Made by a program: the position numbers and the translations under genes. The notes under the pieces are model-generated. The model saw only the letters and a list, made by a program, of their open reading frames with translations. It did not search any database and had not been told where the DNA came from. Shown piece by piece: positions 40,387-53,653 of a stretch of 64,000 nt of DNA. This DNA comes from Antedon mediterranea. Taxonomy: Eukaryota; Echinodermata; Crinoidea; Comatulida; Antedonidae. Location of the stretch: NCBI RefSeq assembly GCF_964355755.1, contig NC_092677.1, positions 21,424,101 to 21,488,100 of the forward strand, written 5' to 3'. Position 1 is the stretch's first letter. Each line of letters begins with the position of its first letter.

Positions 40387-41044
40387 CGTTTTAGACCATT
40401 TTGTGCATTTCGATGAAACTTGGTTACACAAAAACATCAAAGTGCTTAAAATCACATTAGAAACCGTTTTAGAACATTTTGAGCATTTCGTTAAAATTTT
40501 TCACAGAAAAACATCAAAGAGCAAAAAATAGCTTAATATCGTATTTAAAAACGTTTTAGACCATTTTGAGCATTTCGACAAAACTTTTTCACACAAAACA
40601 ACAAAGTGTACAGAATAGCTTCAAATCGCATTTGGAGACGTTTTAACCCATTTTGAGCATTTCGATAAAATTTTACACACAAAAACATCAAAGTGCACAA
40701 AATAGCTTAATATGGTATTTAAAAACGTTTTAGACCATTTTGAGCATTTCAACAAAACTTTTTCTCACAAAACATCAAAGTGTACAGAATAGCTTCAAAT
40801 CGCATTTGGAGACGTTTTAGACCATTTTGTGCATTTCGATGAAACTTGGTTACACAAAAACATCAAAGTGCTTAAAATCACATTTTGAGCATTTCGTTAA
40901 AACTTTTCACACAAAAACATCAAAGTCCACAAAATAGCTTAATATCGTATTTAAAAACGTTATAGACCATTTTGAGCATTTCGAAAAAACTTTTCCACAC
41001 AAAACACCAAAGTGCTCAGAATACCTTCAAATCGCATTTGGAGA
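40387..41044 (+). repeat. Deletion derivative (658 bp) of the 746-bp HOR with hybrid first monomer
   Basis: The unit is exactly one 88-bp monomer shorter than the 746-bp form. Near 40,998 a d-type monomer (TTTTCCACACAAAACA) runs straight into the end of an a-type (CACCAAAGTGCTCAG), giving a d/a hybrid. Its first monomer is also a joint product: it begins with GACCATTTTGTGC, not the usual GACCCTTTTG, because 320 bp present in the related copy at 52.0-52.3 kb are missing here. Confidence 0.85.
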
Positions 41045-41791
41045 CGTTTTAGACCCTTTTGTGCATTTCGATGAAACTTGGTTACACAAAAACATCAAAG
41101 TGCTTAAAATCACATTAGAAACCGTTTTAGACCATTTTGAGCATTTCGTTAAAATTTTTCACAGAAAAACATCAAAGAGCAAAAAATAGCTTAATATCGT
41201 ATTTAAAAACGTTTTAGACCATTTTGAGCATTTCGACAAAACTTTTTCACACAAAACATCAAAGTGTACAGAATAGCTTCAAATCGCATTTGGAGACGTT
41301 TTAACCCATTTTGAGCATTTCGATAAAATTTTACACACAAAAACATCAAAGTGCACAAAATAGCTTAATATGGTATTTAAAAACGTTTTAGACCATTTTG
41401 AGCATTTCAACAAAACTTTTTCTCACAAAACATCAAAGTGTACAGAATAGCTTCAAATCGCATTTGGAGACATTTTAGACCATTTTGTGCATTTCGATGA
41501 AACTTGGTTACACAAAAACATCAAAGTGCTTAAAATCACATTTTGAGCATTTCGTTAAAACTTTTCACACAAAAACATCAAAGTCCACAAAATAGCTTAA
41601 TATCGTATTTAAAAACGTTTTAGACCATTTTGAGCATTTCGAAAAAACTTTTCCACACAAAACATCAAAGTTTACAAAATAGCTTCAAATCGCATTTGGA
41701 GACGTTTTAGACCATTTTGTGATTTTCGAAAAAAACTTGTTAACATAAAAACACCAAAGTGCTCAGAATACCTTCAAATCGTGTTTTGAGA
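41045..41791 (+). repeat. 746-bp HOR, unit 2 (747 bp)
   Basis: This is a complete nine-monomer unit with the extra A and the ACATTTTAG core, as in the copies at 4,552 and 23,704. Confidence 0.87.
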
Positions 41792-44700
41792 CGTTTTAGA
41801 CCATTTTGTAATTTTCGAAAAAACTTGTTAACATAAAAACACCAAAGTGCTCAGAATACCTTCACATCGCATTTTGAGACGTTTTAGACCATTTTGTGAT
41901 TTTCGAAAAAACTTGTTAACATAAAAACACCAAAGTGCTTAGAAAAGCTTGAAATCGCATTTGGAGACGTTTTAGACCATTTTGTGAATTTCGATGAAAC
42001 TTGGTTAAAGTGCTTAAAATCACATTTTGAGCATTTCGTTAAAACTTTTCACACAAAAACATCAAAGAGTAAAAAATAGCTTAATATCGTATTTAAAAAC
42101 GTTTTAGACCATTTTGAGCATTTCGACAAAATTTTTTCACACAAAACATCAAAGTGTACAGAATAGCTTTAAATCGCATTTGGAGACGTTTTAGACCATT
42201 TTGTTCATTTCGATGAAACAAAAACACAAAAACATCAAATTGCACAAAATGGCTTAATATGATATGGGAAAACGTTTTAGACCATTTTGAACATTTCGTT
42301 AAAAGTTTTCACAAAAAAACATCAAAGTCCACAAAATAGCTTAATATCGTATTTAAAAACGTTTTAGACCATTTTGAGCATTTCGAAAAAACTTTTTCAC
42401 ACAAAACATCAAAGTTTACAAAATAGCTTCAAATCGCATTTGGAGAAGTTTTAGACCATTTTGTGATTTTCGAAAAAACTTGTTAACATAAAAACACCAA
42501 AGTGCTCAGAATACCTTCAAATCGCATTTTGAGACGTTTTAGACCATTTTGTGATTTTCGAAAAAACTTGTTAACATAAAAACACCAAAGTGCTCAGAAT
42601 ACCTTCAAATCGTGTTTTGAGACGTTTTAGACCATTTTGTGATTTTGGAAAAACTTGTTAACATAAAAACACCAAAGTGCTCAGAATACCTTCAAATCGC
42701 ATTTGGAGACGTTTTAGACCATTTTGTGATTTTCGAAAAAACTTGTTAACATAAAAACACCAAAGTGCTCAGAAAAGCTTCAAATCGCAATTGGAGACGT
42801 TTTAAACCATTTTGTTCATTTCGATGAAACTTGGTTACACAAAAACATCAAATTGCACAAAATGGCTTTATATTGTATGGGAAAACGTTTTAGACCATTT
42901 TGAACATTTCGAGAAAACTTTTTCACACAAAACTTCAAAGTGTACAGAATAGCTTCAAATCGCATTAGAAACCGTTTTAGACCATTTTGAGCATTTCGAA
43001 AAAACTTTTTCACACAAAACATCAAGGTTTACAAAATAGCTTCAAATCGCATTTGGAGACGTTTTAGACCATTTTGTGATTTTCGAAAAAACTTGTTAAC
43101 ATAAAAACACCAAAGTGCTCAGAATACCTTCAAATCGCATTTTGAGACGTTTTAGACCATTTTGTGATTTTCGAAAAAACTTGTTAACATAAAAATACCA
43201 AAGTGCTCAGAATACCTTCAAATCGTGTTTTAAGACGTTTTAGACCATTTTGTGATTTTCGAAAAAACTTGTTAACATAAAAACACCAAAGTGCTCAGAA
43301 TACCTTCAAATCGCATTTGGAGACGTTTTAGACTATTTTGTGATTTTCGAAAAAACTTGTTAACATAAAAACACCAAAGTGCTCAGAAAAGCTTCAAATC
43401 GCATTTGGAGACGTTTTAAACCATTTTGTTCATTTCGATGAAACTTGGTTACACAAAAATATCAAAGAGCACAAAAGTATTTAAAAACGTTTTAGACCAT
43501 TTTGAGCATTCCGACAAAACTTTTTCACACAAAACATCAAAGTGTACAGAATAGCTTTAAATCGCATTTGGAGACGTTTTAGACCATTTTGTAGTTTTCG
43601 AAAAAACTTGTTAACATAAAAACACAAAAGAGCTTCAAATCGCATTTGGAGACGTTTTAGACCCTTTTGTGCATTTCGATGAAACTTGGTTACACAAAAA
43701 CATCAAAGTGCTTAAAATCACATTAGAAACCGTTTTAGACCATTTTGAGCATTTCGTTAACACTTTTCATACAAAAACATCAAAGTCCACAAAATAGCTT
43801 AATATCGTATTCAAAAACGTTTTAGACCATTTTGAGCATTTCGAAAAAACTTTTCCACACGAAACATCAAAGTTTACAAAATAGCTTCAAATCGCATTTG
43901 GAGACGTTTTAGACCATTTTGTGATTTTCGAAAAAACTTGATAACATAAAAACACCAAAGTGCTCAGAATACCTTCAAATCGTGTTTTGAGACGTTTTAG
44001 ACCATTTTGTAATTTTCGAAAAAACTTGTTAACATAAAAACACCAAAGTGCTCAGAATACCTTCACATCGAATTTTGAGACGTTTTAGACCATTTTGTGA
44101 TTTTCGAAAAAACTTGTTAACATAAAAACACCAAAGTGCTTAGAAAAGCTTGAAATCGCATTTGGAGACGTTTTAGACCATTTTGTGCATTTCGATGAAA
44201 CTTGGTTACACAAAAACATCAAAGTGCTTAAAATCACATTTTGAGCATTTCGTTAAAACTTTTCACACAAAAACATCAAAGTCCACAAAATAGCTTAATA
44301 TCGTATTTAAAAACGTTTTAGACCATTTTGAGCATTTCGAAAAAACTTTTCCACACAAAACATCAAAGTTTACAAAATAGCTTTAAATCGCATTTGGAGA
44401 CGTTTTAGACCATTTTGTTCATTTCGATGAAACAAAAACACAAAAACATCAAATTGCACAAAATGGCTTAATATGATATGGGAAAACGTTTTAGACCATT
44501 TTGAACATTTCGTTAAAAGTTTTCACAAAAAAACATCAAAGTCCACAAAATAGCTTAATATCGTATTTAAAAACGTTTTAGGCCATTTTGAGCATTTCGA
44601 AAAAACTTTTTCACACAAAACATCAAAGTTTACAAAATAGCTTCAAATCGCATTTGGAGACGTTTTAGACCATTTTGTGATTTTCGAAAAAACTTGTTAA

Positions 44701-45535
44701 CATAAAAACACCAAAGTGCTCAGAATACCTTCAAATCGCATTTTGAGACGTTTTAGACCATTTTGTGATTTTCGAAAAAACTTGTTAACATAAAAACACC
44801 AAAGTGCTCAGAATACCTTCAAATCGTGTTTTGAGACGTTTTAGACCATTTTGTGATTTTGGAAAAACTTGTTAACATAAAAACACCAAAGTGCTCAGAA
44901 TACCTTCAAATCGCATTTGGAGACGTTTTAGACCATTTTGTGATTTTCGAAAAAACTTGTTAACATAAAAACACCAAAGTGCTGAGAAAAGCTTCAAATC
45001 GCAATTGGAGACGTTTTAAACCATTTTGTTCATTTCGATGAAGCTTGGTTACACAAAAACATCAAATTGCACAAAATGGCTTAATATGGTATGGGAAAAC
45101 GTTTTAGACCATTTTGAACATTTCGAGAAAACTTTTTCACACAAAACTTCAAAGTATACAGAATAGCTTCAAATCGCATTAGAAACCGTTTTAGACCATT
45201 TTGAGCATTTCGAAAAAACTTTTTCACACAAAACATCAAAGTTTACAAAATAGCTTCAAATCGCATTTGGAGACGTTTTAGACCATTTTGTGATTTTCGA
45301 AAAAACTTGTTAACATAAAAACACCAAAGTGCTCAGAATACCTTAAAATCGCATTTTGAGACGTTTTAGACCATTTTGTGATTTTCGAAAAAACTTGTTA
45401 ACATAAAAATACCAAAGTGCTCAGAATACCTTCAAATCGTGTTTTGAGACGTTTTAAACCATTTTGTGATTTTCGAAAAAACTTAACATAAAAACACCAA
45501 AGTGCTCAGAATACCTTCAAATCGCATTTGGAGAC
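41045..45535 (+). repeat. 4.5-kb repeat of ~23,704-28,195
   Basis: This stretch follows L1 copy 2 at offset 17,341 with the same sequence of HORs, e/f cassettes and a-type runs, including GGCCATTTTG at ~44,581. Unlike L1 copy 1, it has the 78-bp block. Single-base differences include GTTAACACTTTTCATAC near 43,757. Confidence 0.82.
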
Positions 45536-48500
45536 GTTTTAGACCATTTTGTGATTTTCGGAAAAACTTGTTAACATAAAAACACCAAAGTGCTCAGAAT
45601 ACCTTCAAATCGTATTTTGAGACGTTTTAGACAATTTTGTGATTTTCGAAAAAACTTGTTAACATAAAAACACCAAAGTGCTTAGAAAAGCTTAAAAAAC
45701 GCATTTGGAGACGTTTTAGACCATTTTGTGCATTTCGATGAAACTTGGTTACACAAAAACATCAAAGTGTACAGAATAGCTTCAAATCGCATTAGAAACC
45801 GTTTTAGACCATTTTGAGCATTTCGAAAAAACTTTTTCACACAAAACATAAAAGTGTACAAAATAGCTTCAAATCGCATTTGGAGACGTTTTAGACAATT
45901 TTGTGATTTTCGAAAAAACTTGTTTACATAAAAACACCAAAGTGCTCAGAATAGCTTCCAATCGCATTTTGAGACGTTTTAGACCCTTTTGTGCATTTCG
46001 ATGAAACTTGGTAACACAAAAACATCAAAGTGCTTAAAATCACAGTAGAAACCGTTTTAGACCATTTTGAGCATTTCGTTAAAATTTTTCACAGAAAAAC
46101 ATCAAAGAGCAAAAAATAGCTTAATATCGTATTTAAAAACGTTTTAGACCATTTTGAGCATTTCGACAAAACTTTTTCACACAAAACATCAAAGTGTACA
46201 GATAAGCTTCAAATCGCATTTGGAGACGTTTTAAACCATTTTGAGCATTTCGATAAAATTTTACACACAAAAACATCAAAGTGCACAAAATAGCTTAATA
46301 TGGTATTTAAAAACGTTTTAGACCATTTTGAGCATTTCAACAAAACTTTTTCTCACAAAACATCAAGGTGTACAGAATAGCTTCAAATCGCATTTGGAGA
46401 CGTTTTAGACCATTTTGTGCATTTCGATGAAACTTGGTTATACAAAAACATCAAAGCAAAACATCAAATTCACATTTTGAGCATTTCGTTAAAACTTTTC
46501 ACACAAAAACATCAAAGTCCACAAAATAGCTTAATATCGTATTTAAAAACGTTTTAGACCATTTTGAGAATTTCGAAAAAACTTTTTCACACAAAACATC
46601 AAAGTTTACAAAATAGCTTCAAATCGCATTTGGAGACGTTTTAGACCATTTTGTGATTTTCGAAAAAACTTGTTAACATAAAAACACCAAAGTGCTTAGA
46701 AAAGCTTCAAATCGCATTTGGAGACGTTTTAGACCATTTTTTGCATTTCGATGAAACTTGGTTACAAAAAAACATCAAAGTGCTTAAAATCACATTTTGA
46801 GCATTTCGTTAAAACTTTTCACACAAAAACATCAAAGTCCACAAAATAGCTTAATATCGTATTTAAAAACGTTTTAGACCATTTTGAGCATTTCGAAAAA
46901 ACTTTTCCACACAAAACATCAAAGTTTACAAAATAGCTTCAAATCGCATTTGGAGACGTTTTAGACCATTTTGTGATTTTCGAAAAAACTTGTTAACATA
47001 AAAACACCAAAGTGCTCAGAATACCTTCAAATCGTGTTTTGAGACGTTTTAGACCATTTTGTGATTTTCGAAAAAACTTAACATAAAAACACCAAAGTGC
47101 TCAGAATACCTTCAAATCGCATTTGGAGACGTTTTAGACCATTTTGTGATTTTGGAAAAAACTTGTTAACATAAAAACACCAAAGTGCTTAGAAAAGCTT
47201 CAAATCGCATTTGGAGACGTTTTAGACCCTTTTGTGCATTTCGATGAAACTTGGTTACACAAAAACATCAAAGTGCTTAAAATCACAGTAGAAACCGTTT
47301 TAGACCATTTTGAGCATTTCGTTAAAATTTTTCACAGAAAAACATCAAAGAGCTTAATATCGTATTTAAAAACGTTTTAGACCATTTTGAGCATTTCGAC
47401 AAAACTTTTTCACACAAAACATCAAAGTGTACAGATAAGCTTCAAATCGCATTTGGAGACGTTTTAAACCATTTTGAGCATTTCGATAAAATTTTACACA
47501 CAAAAACATCAAAGTGCACAAAATAGCTTAATATGGTATTTAAAAACGTTTTAGACCATTTTGAGCATTTCAACAAAACTTTTTCTCACAAAACATCAAA
47601 GTGTACAGAATAGCTTCAAATCGCATTTGGAGACGTTTTAGACCATTTTGTGCATTTCGATGAAACTTGGTTACACAAAAACATCAAAGTGCTTAAAATC
47701 ACATTTTGAGCATTTCGTTAAAACTTTTCACACAAAAACATCAAAGTCCACAAAATAGCTTAATATCTTATTTAAAAACGTTTTAGACCATTTTGAGCAT
47801 TTCGAAAAAACTTTTTCACACAAAACATCAAAGTTTACAAAATAGCTTCAAATCGCATTTGGAGACGTTTTAGACCATTTTGTGATTTTCGAAAAAACTT
47901 GTTAACATAAAAACACCAAAGTGCTCAGAATACCTTCAAATCGCATTTGGAGACGTTTTAGACCATTTTGTGATTTTCGAAAAAACTTGTTAACATAAAA
48001 ACACCAAAGTGCTTAGAAAAGCTTCAAATCGCATTTGGAGATGTTTTAGACCATTTTGTGCATTTCGATGAAACTTGGTTACACAAAAACATCAAAGTGC
48101 TTAAAATCACATTTTGAGCATTTCGTTAAAACTTTTCACACAAAAACATCAAAGTCCACAAAATAGCTTAATATCGTATTTAAAAACGTTTTAGACCATT
48201 TTGAGCATTTCGAAAAAACTTTTCCACAGAAAACATCAAAGTTTACAAAATAGCTTCAAATCGCATTTGGAGACGTTTTAGACCATTTTGTGATTTTCGA
48301 AAAAACTTGTTAACATAAAAACACCAAAGTGCTCAGAATACCTTCAAATCGTGTTTTGAGACGTTTTAGACCATTTTGTAATTTTCGAAAAAACTTGTTA
48401 ACATAAAAACACCAAAGTGCTCAGAATACCTTCACATCGCATTTTGAGACGTTTTAGACCATTTTGTGATTTTCGAAAAAACTTGTTAACATAAAAACAC

Positions 48501-51500
48501 CAAAGTGCTTAGAAAAGCTTGAAATCGCATTTGGAGACGTTTTAGACCATTTTGTGCATTTCGATGAAACTTGGTTACACAAAAACATCAAAGTGCTTAA
48601 AATCACATTTTGAGCATTTCGTTAAAACTTTTCACACAAAAACATCAAAGAGTAATAAATAGCTTAATATCGTATTTAAAAACGTTTTAGACCATTTTGA
48701 GCATTTCGACAAAATTTTTTCAAACAAAACATCAAAGTGTACAGAATAGCTTTAAATCGCATTTGGAGACGTTTTAGACCATTTTGTTCATTTCGATGAA
48801 ACAAAAACACAAAAACATCAAATTGCACAAAATGGCTTAATATGATATGGGAAAACGTTTTAGACCATTTTGAACATTTCGTTAAAAGTTTTCACACAAA
48901 AACATCAAAGTCCACAAAATAGCTTAATATCGTATTCAAAAACGTTTTAGACCATTTTGAGCATTTCGAAAAAACTTTTCCACACGAAACATCAAAGTTT
49001 ACAAAATAGCTTCAAATCGCATTTGGAGACGTTATAGACCATTTTGTGATTTTCGAAAAAACTTGTTAACATAAAAACACCAAAGTGCTCAGAATACCTT
49101 CAAATCGCATTTTGAGACGTTTTAGACCATTTTGTGATTTTCGAAAAAACTTGTTAACATAAAAACACCAAAGTGCTCAGAATACCTTCAAATCGCATTT
49201 GGAGACGTTTTAGACCATTTTGAAATTTTCGTAAAAACTTGTTAACATAAAAACACCAAAGTGCTTAGAAAAGTTTCAAATCGCATTTGGAGACGTTTTA
49301 GACCATTTTGTTCATTTCGATGAAACTTGGTTACACAAAAACATCAAATTGCACAAAATGGCTTAATATGGTATGGGAAAACGTTTTAGACCATTTTGAA
49401 CATTTCGAGAAAACTTTTTCACACAAAACTTCAAAGTGTACAGAATAGCTTCAAATCGCATTAGAAACCGTTTTAGACCATTTTGAGCATTTCGAAAAAA
49501 CTTTTTCACACAAAACATCAAAGTTTACAAAATAGCTTCAAATCACATTTGGAGACGTTTTAGACCATTTTGTGATTTTCAAAAAAACTTGTTAACATAA
49601 AAACACCAAAGTGCTCAGGATACCTTCAAATCGCATTTTGAGACGTTTTAGACCATTTTGTGATTTTCGGAAAAACTTGTTAACATAAAAACACCAAAGT
49701 GCTCAGAATACCTTCAAATCGTATTTTGAGACGTTTTAGACAATTTTGTGATTTTCGAAAAAACTTGTTAACATAAAAACACCAAAGTGCTCAGAATACC
49801 TTCAAATCGTATTTTGAGACGTTTTAGACAATTTTGTGATTTTCGAAAAAACTTGTTAACATAAAAACACCAAAGTGCTTAGAAAAGCTTCAAATCGCAT
49901 TTGGAGACGTTTTAGACCATTTTGTGCATTTCGAAGAAACTTGGTTACACAAAAACATCAAAGTGTACAGAATAGCTTCAAATCGCATTAGAAACCGTTT
50001 TAGACCATTTTGAGCATTTCGAAAAAACTTTTTCACACAAAACATCAAAGTGTACAAAATAGCTTCAAATCGCATTTGGAGACGTTTTAGACAATTTTGT
50101 GATTTTCGAAAAAACTTGTTTACATAAAAACACCAAAGTGCTCAGAATAGCTTCCAATCGCATTTTGAGACGTTTTAGACCCTTTTGTGCATTTCGATGA
50201 AACTTGGTTACACAAAAACATCAAAGTGCTTAAAATCACAGTAGAAACCGTTTTAGACCATTTTGAGCATTTCGTTAAAATTTTTCACAGAAAAACATCA
50301 AAGAGCAAAAAATAGCTTAATATCGTATTTAAAAACGTTTTAGACCATTTTGAGCATTTCGACAAAACTTTTTCACACAAAACATCAAAGTGTACAGATA
50401 AGCTTCAAATCGCATTTGGAGACGTTTTAAACCATTTTGAGCATTTCGATAAAATTTTACACACAAAAACATCAAAGTGCACAAAATAGCTTAATATGGT
50501 ATTTAAAAACGTTTTAGACCATTTTGAGCATTTCAACAAAACTTTTTCTCACAAAACATCAAAGTGTACAGAATAGCTTCAAATCGCATTTGGAGACGTT
50601 TTAGACCATTTTGTGCATTTCGATGAAACTTGGTTACACAAAAACATCAAAGTGCTTAAATTCACATTTTGAGAATTTCGTTAAAACTTTTCACACAAAA
50701 ACATCAAAGTCCACAAAATAGCTTAATATCGTATTTAAAAACGTTTTAGACCATTTTGAGAATTTCGAAAAAACTTTTTCACACAAAACATCAAAGTTTA
50801 CAAAATAGCTTCAAATCGCATTTGGAGACGTTTTAGACCATTTTGTGATTTTCGAAAAAACTTGTTAACATAAAAACACCAAAGTGCTCAGAATACCTTC
50901 AAATCGCATTTGGAGACGTTTTAGACCATTTTGTGATTTTCGAAAAAACTTGTTAACATAAAAACACCAAAGTGCTTAGAAAAGCTTCAAATCGCATTTG
51001 GAGACGTTTTAGACCATTTTTTGCATTTCGATGAAACTTGGTTACACAAAAACATCAAAGTGCTTAAAATCACATTTTGAGCATTTCGTTAAAACTTTTC
51101 ACACAAAAACATCAAAGTCCACAAAATAGCTTAATATCGTATTTAAAAACGTTTTAGACCATTTTGAGCATTTCGAAAAAACTTTTCCACACAAAACATC
51201 AAAGTTTACAAAATAGCTTCAAATCGCATTTGGAGACGTTTTAGACCATTTTGTGATTTTCGAAAAAACTTGTTAACATAAAAACACCAAAGTGCTCAGA
51301 ATACCTTCAAATCGTGTTTTGAGACGTTTTAGACCATTTTGTAATTTTCGAAAAAACTTGTTAACATAAAAACACCAAAGTGCTCAGAAAACCTTCACAT
51401 CGCATTTTGAGACGTTTTAGACCATTTTGTGATTTTCGAAAAAACTTGTTAACATAAAAACACCAAAGTGCTTAGAAAAGCTTGAAATCGCATTTGGAGA

Positions 51501-52248
51501 CGTTTTAGACCATTTTGTGCATTTCGATGAAACTTGGTTACACAAAAACATCAAAGTGCTTAAAATCACATTAGAAACCGTTTTAGACCATTTTGAGCAT
51601 TTCGTTAAAACTTTTCACACAAAAACATCAAAGTCCACAAAATAGCTTAATATCGTATTTAAAAACGTTTTAGACCATTTTGAGCATTTCGAAAAAACTT
51701 TTCCACACAAAACATCAAAGTTTACAAAATAGCTTCAAATCGCATTTGGAGACGTTTTAGACCATTTTGTGATTTTCGAAAAAACTTGTTAACATAAAAA
51801 CACCAAAGTGCTCAGAATACCTTCAAACCGTATTTTGAGACGTTTTAGACAATTTTGTGATTTTCGAAAAAACTTGCTAACATAAAAACACCAAAGTGCT
51901 TAGAAAAGCTTCATATCGCATTTGGAGACGTTTTAGACCATTTTGTGCATTTCGATGAAACTTGGTTACACAAAAACATCAAAGTGCTTAAAATCACTTT
52001 TTGAGCATTTCGTTAAAACTTTTCACACAAAAACATCAAAGAGCAAAAAATAGCTTAATATCGTATTTAAAAACGTTTTAGACCATTTTGAGCATTTCGA
52101 CAAAACTTTTTCACACAAAACATCAAAGTGTACAAAATAGCTTCAAATCGCATTTGGAGACGTTTTAGACAATTTTGTGATTTTCGAAAAAACTTGTTTA
52201 CATAAAAACACCAAAGTGCTAAGAATAGCTTCCAATCGCATTTGGAGA

Positions 52249-52906
52249 CGTTTTAGACCCTTTTGTGCATTTCGATGAAACTTGGTTACACAAAAACATC
52301 AAAGTGCTTAAAATCACATTAGAAACCGTTTTAGAACATTTTGAGCATTTCGTTAAAATTTTTCACAGAAAAACATCAAAGAGCAAAAAATAGCTTAATA
52401 TCGTATTTAAAAACGTTTTAGACCATTTTGAGCATTTCGACAAAACTTTTTCACACAAAACAACAAAGTGTACAGAATAGCTTCAAATCGCATTTGGAGA
52501 CGTTTTAACCCATTTTGAGCATTTCGATAAAATTTTACACACAAAAACATCAAAGTGCACAAAATAGCTTAATATGGTATTTAAAAACGTTTTAGACCAT
52601 TTTGAGCATTTCAACAAAACTTTTTCTCACAAAACATCAAAGTGTACAGAATAGCTTCAAATCGCATTTGGAGACGTTTTAGACCATTTTGTGCATTTCG
52701 ATGAAACTTGGTTACACAAAAACATCAAAGTGCTTAAAATCACATTTTGAGCATTTCGTTAAAACTTTTCACACAAAAACATCAAAGTCCACAAAATAGC
52801 TTAATATCGTATTTAAAAACGTTATAGACCATTTTGAGCATTTCGAAAAAACTTTTCCACACAAAACACCAAAGTGCTCAGAATACCTTCAAATCGCATT
52901 TGGAGA
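52249..52906 (+). repeat. 658-bp deletion derivative of the 746-bp HOR
   Basis: It has the normal b start (GACCCTTTTG) but the same 88-bp deletion and d/a hybrid near 52,858 as the unit at 40,387. The hybrid therefore predates the duplication that relates the 34-43 kb and 45-55 kb regions. Confidence 0.87.
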
Positions 52907-53653
52907 CGTTTTAGACCCTTTTGTGCATTTCGATGAAACTTGGTTACACAAAAACATCAAAGTGCTTAAAATCACATTAGAAACCGTTTTAGACCATTTT
53001 GAGCATTTCGTTAAAATTTTTCACAGAAAAACATCAAAGAGCAAAAAATAGCTTAATATCGTATTTAAAAACGTTTTAGACCATTTTGAGCATTTCGACA
53101 AAACTTTTTCACACAAAACATCAAAGTGTACAGAATAGCTTCAAATCGCATTTGGAGACGTTTTAACCCATTTTGAGCATTTCGATAAAATTTTACACAC
53201 AAAAACATCAAAGTGCACAAAATAGCTTAATATGGTATTTAAAAACGTTTTAGACCATTTTGAGCATTTCAACAAAACTTTTTCTCACAAAACATCAAAG
53301 TGTACAGAATAGCTTCAAATCGCATTTGGAGACATTTTAGACCATTTTGTGCATTTCGATGAAACTTGGTTACACAAAAACATCAAAGTGCTTAAAATCA
53401 CATTTTGAGCATTTCGTTAAAACTTTTCACACAAAAACATCAAAGTCCACAAAATAGCTTAATATCGTATTTAAAAACGTTTTAGACCATTTTGAGCATT
53501 TCGAAAAAACTTTTCCACACAAAACATCAAAGTTTACAAAATAGCTTCAAATCGCATTTGGAGACGTTTTAGACCATTTTGTGATTTTCGAAAAAAACTT
53601 GTTAACAAAAAAACACCAAAGTGCTCAGAATACCTTCAAATCGTGTTTTGAGA
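52907..53653 (+). repeat. 746-bp HOR, unit 2 (747 bp)
   Basis: This is a full unit. Its last a-type monomer reads GTTAACAAAAAAACACC (T changed to A relative to GTTAACATAAAAACACC), a private variant found again only at ~59,990. Confidence 0.87.

Larger units (their letters stand above)
34012..43388 (+). repeat. Large segmental repeat L2, copy 1
   Basis: This corresponds to ~45,560-55,250. The offset is 11,548 at the left, 11,542 from about 47.4 to 51.9 kb (after +4 and -10 bp indels), and 11,862 after a 320-bp deletion near 40,450 in this copy. Its left part overlaps the right end of L1 copy 2, so L1 and L2 duplications are nested and not independent. Confidence 0.85.
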
